A stretch of DNA of 64,000 nucleotides from Vanilla planifolia. Lineage: Eukaryota > Streptophyta > Magnoliopsida > Asparagales > Orchidaceae. Position numbers and translations under genes: made by a program. Under the pieces are notes generated by a model. The model was given only the letters and a program-made list of their open reading frames with translations. It was not told the origin of the DNA and made no database searches. Positions 52,701 through 61,700 of the stretch are shown here, piece by piece. Location: NCBI GenBank assembly GCA_023846275.1, contig CM043868.1, forward strand, positions 12,371,755 through 12,435,754. The letters are read 5' to 3'. Numbering within the stretch: the stretch's first letter is position 1; each line of letters starts with the position of its first letter.

Positions 52701-55700
52701 CCTGATATCACTGAAAAGCCTGTGGAACCAATTAAGTTGTACTCTGAGAAGGAATTGTTTAGGGAAATTGAGAAGATTGCCTCCACTTTAGTACCTGAAA
52801 AGGATTGGTCACTTCGAATCTCAGCGATGCAGAGAATCGAAGGCTTAGTTTGTGGAGGTTATTATACCTGAATTTTCTTTTGTTTTTTTTTTCTTGTATG
52901 CTTTGTTTCTGTAGGTCTTAGTCTCTTTTATATTTTGGTTTAGATTCTTTCTTTGGTTTTTTTTGCTTTATGCACTCCCTTGTGTGCATGTGTAAAAGAT
53001 CACCAAATCGAAGAATGATGAAAGTTATTTGACTAACAAAAACAGCTACAATACAAATATAATTTGACTAATGATTCATTGAAAATATTAGCTAGCGAAA
53101 AAACCAACTAGATGAAGGGTTTTCAATTCAAATACTGCAAAGATGTGATTTAAGATGATATGGCTCTCAAAAAAGACGTACTATGGCTTTTGAGAGCTAA
53201 TTGCATGATAGCAAAGAAATATAGCAAAAAGAATCATTTTTGGTAGTTTTGTGAAGCTACTTTCACAGTTCAAAATTAATACTTATCCACCTAAACATAA
53301 TACCCTTGGTTGTGGAATTTATTTTTGCAGTTTAAGTCTCTGATGTTGAAATCATTGTAGGAATGATGATAGCTGCAAGTGGATTCTACCATACTTGGGC
53401 CATACTCCTTGCAACAAAGAAGAAAAAAATTATATGTAGTCCTTAATGTGTGAATGATAATGAATTTGGCTTAAATTAACTCCAATTGTGAACTTCATAT
53501 CATTTTAGTTTGGTACGTAGAAGATTGAATTAGAAATAGAGGATGTAGTATTCATGGGTCGTGATGAATCATGATCAGCAATTTCAATATAGGTTTACGT
53601 ATAATGTTACAAGTTTGTTCAGTATTAGTTGAACATGTTTTGTATATCTAATTTGCAAAAAGTTTTCCTTTTAATATAAATTATTAGATTTGTTAACTCA
53701 ATTAAAGTTGAACTTTTTAATTTTCATTTTTAGAATTTTCTATATGATCACTATTTTGTGGAGCATGTCTTGATTTGTCTCTTTTAGAAGAATATAAAAC
53801 TAGAAGTAGGTTTGTTGTTGATCGAGTTTTAATTCGAGCTAGGATGGGCTTGGAATAGAATTAAATTCCTAAAAACTAGCTCGAAATCAGCTCATGGTTC
53901 GAATCTAGTTGATTTCAAATGAGCTTAGATCGAACATGTTCAAATTCGATCTAAGTTGTTTAAAGAATAGCTGTATCTTAATGTTTGGACAATGATTGAA
54001 TTTTGAGTTACACATTACATTCATAAGAATATTATGAAGATAAATAGAGCAAATCCATGGGTCCATGCTTGTTTTTGCAAGAAAATCTCACTTTCACATG
54101 GTTGCAATTGATTGTAGCATGGATAAAAGGACCAAATGCTGATCCACAATTCTACTTTCATTGCTAAATGTTTTGAGATATGTGCTTGGATTTTGTAGTG
54201 CAATTGACCCTAATTATTCAAATAAAATCAGAATTAGGTAAAATTATAGATAAAAACTTGTACATAGTATTGATGAGTGAACTTATAAGCAGTGTAAAAG
54301 TTAATTTATGAAATGCATTGCAAATCAACTCCATGGTGTAGAGGTCCAAGTTCCTTTGTCCATAGGAAAATAAACATGGCAAATCGATAAATAAAATAAG
54401 GGAACATTACAACCATTTGTATAGAAATCCATTCTTAGCATTTGAAAAATTTGTGTAGGAACTGTAACTTGCAAAGCGTGAGAATAAAGAATTTTCATAC
54501 TAGAAATGTTTTTTGTGCCTAAATAGAAGAGGAAAGGAAAGGTTACTTGGTGATCAGTGGGGAAGAAATGTGAAGGGCTTGAGAGGGAAAAAGAAGTTAC
54601 CTAACTCTAACAATAGATGCTCTCATTGATATTATAGAAGATGAAGAGGAAGAGGATTGAAGAGAAAATGAGAAATAGCACAAAAGCTATTTAGGGCTTT
54701 TTGAGAGCAAATAATTGTGTTTATAAGCTAGATGCAAATCATTTTGGTCATTGTTTGTCATGAAACAACCAAAAATAGCACTTAGGTGCACAAGAAAGGT
54801 CCATGGTATCTGAAAATGTGTTTTAACAAAATGGGATTATCTACAATCATCTACCTCTGGAATATGTGTATAAAGCCAAATATTGGTGTTGACATACACA
54901 CATATACATATCTCATTAGTTCTCTAAAAATGCTCTTCTTTATTGAACCGATTCTTGTTTGTTTGCCTAATTGATTGCAATAAAATCTGATCTAGTCTTT
55001 TCTTTGAAAAAGATCATTGATATATAATGAAATTTGGGACAAGTTAGAAAACATTACAATGAAATTTTAATAAGGCTTGGTGACAATGGAGTGGTTGTTA
55101 TTGATCTAGTGGGATATCCGAAAGAAACTCAGATTTTGGCTGATTGTAGGAGACATTAGAATCTATCTATCAGTACAGAATAAAATCGTTGTGAATAATA
55201 ACTGATAGGTGGTGCTCACTAATGTTTTCTTGTAGGTCCTTTGAGTCAAAAGTTGTTGCATGACTTAATGTCACTTTCTTTTCTTATATTATTTTTAAGG
55301 AAAAACCGGAGTTGGTATGCCTAATTTGTACTCCAAAAATGATATTATATTTACCTTTGGTTTTGTATTTCTCGTTATAAAACAAGAGTGAATGTCGTAT
55401 GAGTTATGATCTGTTTACTTAATGGAGTGAGAAAATCCATTTACAAATTCCCTTGTGGGGTACTAGAAGGAATCGAAGAATTTCTTTGGAATTAATCAAG
55501 ATTAGTTTATTCTTTTTTCTTTGATAGGGAGTTAGAACTTTATTTGGGTGTGAATCTTATTGTGAGGTCCATTAGAGATAAAAAAATGATTGAAGAAAAA
55601 CAAGATGTTTCTTTTTCATTTGATTGAGGATTGGCTTGCTGCTTGGTGCTTTGGATAGAACACAATAATATGTAATGGTATCAAGAAAACAGAATTAAAT

Positions 55701-58700
55701 ATCAATCTTCATTTGGAGAATTAATGAAGAAGTTTTCCTCCCATTCTATGAAGCAACTTGACCTTGGCTCTCATGTTGTCTCAAATCTTAAGAAATTGAA
55801 CAAAACATTTGTTCCTTATTCTTTTCTTGCTTGACCAATGATAAGCACTACATTGTCACCATATCATATTATTATGTTACAGTTATTTTTTGTAGTTTAT
55901 TTTAGTTCTTGCTCAATTTTCTTCATTTCAAATTTTTTTGATGATTTATTTAATAAGATTAGATTAAGTTGCACTGAAATCAATTATGAGAACAAACAAC
56001 AATTCTTAACAAAAGATCATTTTTGGGGAGAACCAAATTAAAGAATAAATATAGGGCATTTTTGGTCCTGCTTGTGAGAGGATTCTTAGGTATGTTTCAA
56101 TGTAGGGCAAACAAGTAATGCCAACTTTTTTTTTTGTATTTTATTAAAAAAAAGTTTAGGATGGACTAAATCAAGTTTTGTTTTTGTTTCAACTTTATTG
56201 TTATTGATGTGTTGAGAAGATTGAGAGATGTGGTAAGCATAAAAGGAAAACTAAAACTATTGGAATAGTTCGATGCAACTTGTTCTTTTCAAGTGATACA
56301 CCTTGCATTTTTTAAGCATTTTGTTTCCACCACAAGGAATTCATATAATGACAAGTTTTTTATTCTTTGAACTCATATATTGTCATTTTTTTTCATGAAT
56401 TGTGACTTAAACTTTGTATAGGTAAAATTTGATTGAAATTTATTGAAGATGCAATATATAGTGTCTCATCATTTATGGTCTAGTTCTATTGGATTGGTGC
56501 AACACAAAAAGTGGTGGGCATTCAATACTTAGTGTGAGATGCACCTCCAATCCTTAGGTGTTTATATCCTTAGTATCAACTGCACTTTGCTTTCGCTTAC
56601 AAGGATGATGAAGACAATGGTCAAAATTTTAGATGCCTAAGAACCTGATAGACATGCTTTGTCACTTCTGGACATGTAAGGTATTTATTGTTCATGTGTA
56701 GAGTCCAAATTGAGTCTAAAATTGCTCTACGGGCTCAAAATTCATTACAAAAAAGGGAAAGGGCCCAAAAATGGCTCATTAGTCCTAGTTTTGTCTGTTA
56801 CACCCTCATTATCTTTTCCTCCACTCGCTGCCGCTTCTGCCACTCGTTGTCAACCCCCAACCCCTCATTGCCGCTTCTGCCACTCGTTATTGCCTCTATC
56901 ACTCGTCAACCCTAGACCCGGACTGCATTTGTCCGTATTAGTTCAGCGAACAGGTCTTTTGGGTCCGCTCTGGATCACAGGTTCGCACAACCTTCAAACA
57001 ATCCACCACGTACACCAACTTGCTAATAGAGTTTGCAACATGCCAATCTGACCCACAACACTACTGACTGCTCGCAGACCCGCTAACTTACTCCTCAACC
57101 TATCGACCTGGATCCAATTCGTGTTAATCTGTGTTAACTTTGCTGGCGCAAAACTGAAAATGCAGGTTTTTAGAAAATTGTTTGGCAATAGTTTTGGCTA
57201 CAAAGCTTTTGGACCAAAATTACAGCTTTTTAGAAAGTTATTTGCCACCAGCTTTAGACACAAATTTGGCAGCAATTTTTGAGTAAATAGATTTTAGAAA
57301 CTAAAAATGCAGCTTTCCAAAAACTTGCTTGGAAATAATTTATCACAATTTTTGTATTTTTTTTATTTTCAATTTTGTATTTTGTGTCTAGGTTTTCTAT
57401 GAAAGGGAGAGACATACCCTTTGGAATGATTATTTTTGGATAAGTAAAAATTCTATTTTTCTTGCATCTTGTGGAGGTCTAGGGTTGACCATAGTAGGAA
57501 CTTTGGCATACTGATTCGTTAGGGCTCCGATGTTGGGAGGATAAGTGTAAGGTATAGGCGGTGACACGTCATACCAGTTTAGCTATGACTCTACGACATC
57601 GCTTTCCTTTTGTCGCTGCTTACGATTTCTTTTTACTTTGTCAATTCTTACTTTGTTGTTTCCCTTCATAATGTCATTTCCCTTTCCACTTCGCCTCTTA
57701 AGTTTTCTTTTTTTGCCATTTTCTCTAATCGGCGTCTTTGCTACTATTTTGATTTGGTTTTTGTTAGTGGTTGGACCACCTTTATAAGCAAGTTACTTCG
57801 TTATTCTAGTTTTCGTGTAATACTTAGTGATGTTTTTTGGTACTTTCAATCTGTGCCCAAGTGATCTTTATTTCGTTCTTTTCTTTATCATGACATTGGT
57901 TTATCTAAGTATTTTTCAAGTACCCTGTCTTTGTGTCGTTGAAGAGGTTATGGGCCTATTATATGGAGCGATCTTTGTATGGCTGTTGGTCCCTTTTTGT
58001 TTACGATTACCTTGGATGAGAATCTCTGGACTATTGCCCTTTTCGAGTTTCTCGTGTTTATCTTTTATGTTTTTTTTATTCCTTGTGCAGATTATTCTTT
58101 ACGTTGCTCAAATTATTTGTGTCACTTGTCTAACATCAATGGAAGTCACATTACAATGCCAGTTTTTATTCTTTGAACTCTTCTATAATCATTTTTCATC
58201 TCATGAAGCATAACTTAAATTTTGTTTTTGTAAACTTTGATTGAAATTAATTGAAGATGAAAAATGCAGCGCATGTCTTATCATTTATGGTCTGGTTCTA
58301 TTGGTTTGGTGCAATGCAGTAAGTTGATAGGCTTTTAATATCTAGTATCAGCTGCATGGTTAATACTCAGGTTTTCATATCCTTTTAATAATTACTTCTG
58401 GCAATGGAAGGACGAAGTTCTTGGGGAAGGTTTTAACAACAGTGATTGGGTGCATCCCCCTTTGGCTTCGTCCATCTATTCTCATTTTGTTCTTGTTAGC
58501 AATCCACAACGTTCCACAGCAATTTGGGAATGCTCTAGGAAGGTCTGGAGATTACACCTTTACAAGCTTATGTGCCTCGATGTAATAGTGAGTGTGTCCT
58601 ATGTCTTAGTCCATGCCCAATTATTATTGTTGATGTTTTGCTATGGCAACAGGGCTTCCCATTAAGAAGATGTATTTAAGTGTCAAGTCTGAATCAACAA

Positions 58701-61700
58701 AGAACAAGCAATGCAGAGTAGTTAACATCTAAAACAAGTAACCACACTAGCGTCCTCGTTTGTTAATCACACTAGCGTCCTCGTTTGTTTAGTTCTTGAG
58801 ACTCACAAAGGATCTTTTGTTCTCCTAAACCCAACATTATGGCTTCCTGTCTTCTTACAATTCGAGGGCCATCTCCCCTCTAAAGGCTTGAGTTTCTTGC
58901 ACTGCTCTTGAGTGTATCATACTGTCTCATGGCCAAAGTTTCCTAAATTACCTAGGTTTTTCATGTAGAAATCTCTCTTTTTCTATCATCTTCATTTTGT
59001 TTGTTGTTTGTGTAATCTCACCTTTGGTGCAAGCAAATCTTTATTAAAATCCCAGTCCACAAATATAAATTCTGAGAGATTGCATCAAAAATTGTCCTTC
59101 CAAATTACTAGTTAACTAAATATTTTAAACAGCAAACCAATTACTATAAAAAATTTCAACATTAATCATGAGACTTGTACAACTAGTACAATCAAGGGAA
59201 TTGTTCCTTGGATCTTTCCATATAAAGGGCATAATGAAAAAATATTCTCATAACTATTCTGATTTATTGGATCTCTTACTGAACTAAACAAAGGAAGATC
59301 CATCAATAAGTGGTTGACTTGATGTTTGGGCCAATAATGCTCTACATATCATTATCACTTCAATGATTTACTAGTAAGCAAAATTCTTCTTAATAGTAAG
59401 TTGAAATACTATGGTTAGTTTTTCTATTAAGAATTAATATAATATTTGATTGAATGGAATAATTAATGGTAAACCAATAGTCAAAAAATGATTAAAAACA
59501 AACTACTTATAGCTATTATAAATTTTTCACTTGTAAGGAACCAAATAAAATCTTTCTGGATTAATAACCAAAAGCACTTGATGCTGTAGGGATATGTGTA
59601 ATAAGAAGAGATATTGTGTATGTATAAATGTTTATTTGGTCAGGTTTTCTTGTTCTTTTTTTGTATTGTTTACCTAATGTGTGAGAAGTTTAGGCTCCTT
59701 TTTGTTGTAGTTTTTTCAGCTTTGGTTTCTAACACTTTGACATATCACTATTTTGTTATTCAATTAAACTTTGTATCAAAAGACTTAATGTTATATATGC
59801 ATATCCTTTATGGCTTCATTGTCATGAGAAAGCAGTCTTTGGCAAATTTTCTATTTCGTTGGAATAGAGAGATTTATTTAAGACAATACAGCATGACAAT
59901 AGTACAACATTTCCAAATGAAGCATTGATTAGTTGTATTGTTTGATAAATGTCTAGGTTTAGTTAAGAAATTATGCCTTTGATTTTTCTTGATCAGAGCA
60001 ATTTCGTTTGTTGTGTTGGCCATTACATCCCTTATTCTCTTGAGGGTTGATTAAAAGAAATTTGTTACCAGGTGCTGTTGACTACCCATCCTTTCACACA
60101 CTCTTAAGGCAGCTTGTTCCTCCCTTGAGCAATCAGCTATCTGATAGACGATCAAGTATAGTGAAACAGGTTCGTTTTTGAAGTTCAATGATTTATGAGA
60201 GTGAATGTCTATTGTGATGTTCTGTTTAATGGTTTAGATCCTTGTTTTTAGTCTCAAAAAGGCATGAACTACTTGTGGTCATTTCCTTTTCTGATATTTC
60301 TTTCTTCCTGTAGGCCTGCCATCTGCTATGCTTCTTATCAAAAGAACTGTTGGGGGAGTTTGAAGCTTATGCTGAGATGTTCATTCCGGTTATTTGTTTT
60401 ATCTGTAATGCGTTTAATGTTAAACAATTAATTTGATTTTTAAGAAATTTAAATGCTTCGTTTATTTTTCAGGTACTTTTTAAGCTGGTTGTTATTACTG
60501 TACTTGTGATAGCAGAATCTGCAGACAACTGTGTAAAAACAGTAAGTAGTTCAGAACTTTGATGAGTAAATGCAGTAATTGGGTCATCATTTAATTGTAT
60601 TTTTTTTTTCCATAGATGTTGCGCAACTGTAAGGTTTCTCGCGTTCTACCCCGCATAGCTGATTGTGCTAAGAATGACAGAAATGCAGTTCTCCGAGCTA
60701 GGTATGATGTCTATATTATTGAAAGACAAGCTTGATTTATTTAAATTAATGGTTCGTTCTACATGTTAGGTGTTGTGAATATGCACTCTTAATACTGGAG
60801 TACTGGGCTGATGCACCAGAAATACAAAGATCAGCGGAGCTTTATGAAGATCTAATAAAATGTTGTGTTGCAGATGCAATGAGTGAGGTATTATATGATG
60901 GAATCTGGGTATTTTCTCATATTTGTACATCTGTAAAATTGTTAGCTTAGTGCTAAAATGCTCATAAAGTAGCAACACTTACTTTTCTCATTGCAATTTG
61001 ATAGAACTTATTTTAAATCATTAAAGGGTTATTTCAGTACACAGCATATCAAAAAGTAATATTTTATTTCATCAAATTTGCTTGGACCTTATTTTTAACA
61101 TCTTATCAATTTCATTGTTATTTTGAAATACCTTACATAATGAAATATCTTGTTTTATAATTTTGTTGATCCCTAAGTTTTAATGAGAACAATGCAAATC
61201 TATAGGTTTCTTATCATATTCAGATAGCAAAGGCTTTTTATGGATTGTTACTAAAAAAGTGAATGACAACAATCACAAAAATTCCATTCTATATTTAGTT
61301 TGGCAAGAGACCTAGGTATACCTATTACTCTCGTAAGCATGGAATGATGATAGTTCAGGTCAGTTGCATATAAGGTGACCAAATTTTATTTGATTTCCAA
61401 TTGACTTCTTTAGTTTCTTCACTTTAAGTCCTAGTTACTTTTCATGTTCGTGGAAGTCATTCGTAATTCTCAGTAAACATGTGATCAAGTTGGATCAGAT
61501 TTTGAGAAGATGCCCTCAATATTTTTGTTCTCTTAAAAATTATAAAATTTTATATGGGAATTTTTCAGTAAATGCTTTATCAAAATATCTTTTAAAATTA
61601 TTTAAATGATTATCATTTTTAATTAAACTTGCCGAACAGCAAATCTTCCTTTTTGACTTTTTTTGTGACAGCAACTTCCGATTTTTTTTTTCTTTATTAT

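Larger units (their letters stand above)
52858..60071 (+). other. CLASP: CLASP intron 6 (7,214 bp)
   Basis: Phase-1 GT-AG intron, the largest seen in this gene. It contains a short perfect inverted repeat at 53163-53197, a region at about 53815-53960 with repeated inverted ttcgagct/agctcgaa-like words typical of a MITE, and a pair of direct repeats (56330-56578 and 58137-58388) around a C-rich island. 54000-56300 and 58400-60000 show nothing recognisable. Confidence 0.85.

Noticed and set aside
57610..58213. Overlapping hydrophobic ORFs in intron 6 that look like membrane proteins
   Set aside because: Hydrophobicity follows from T-rich sequence. The frames overlap one another, lack family resemblance and lie in an intron.
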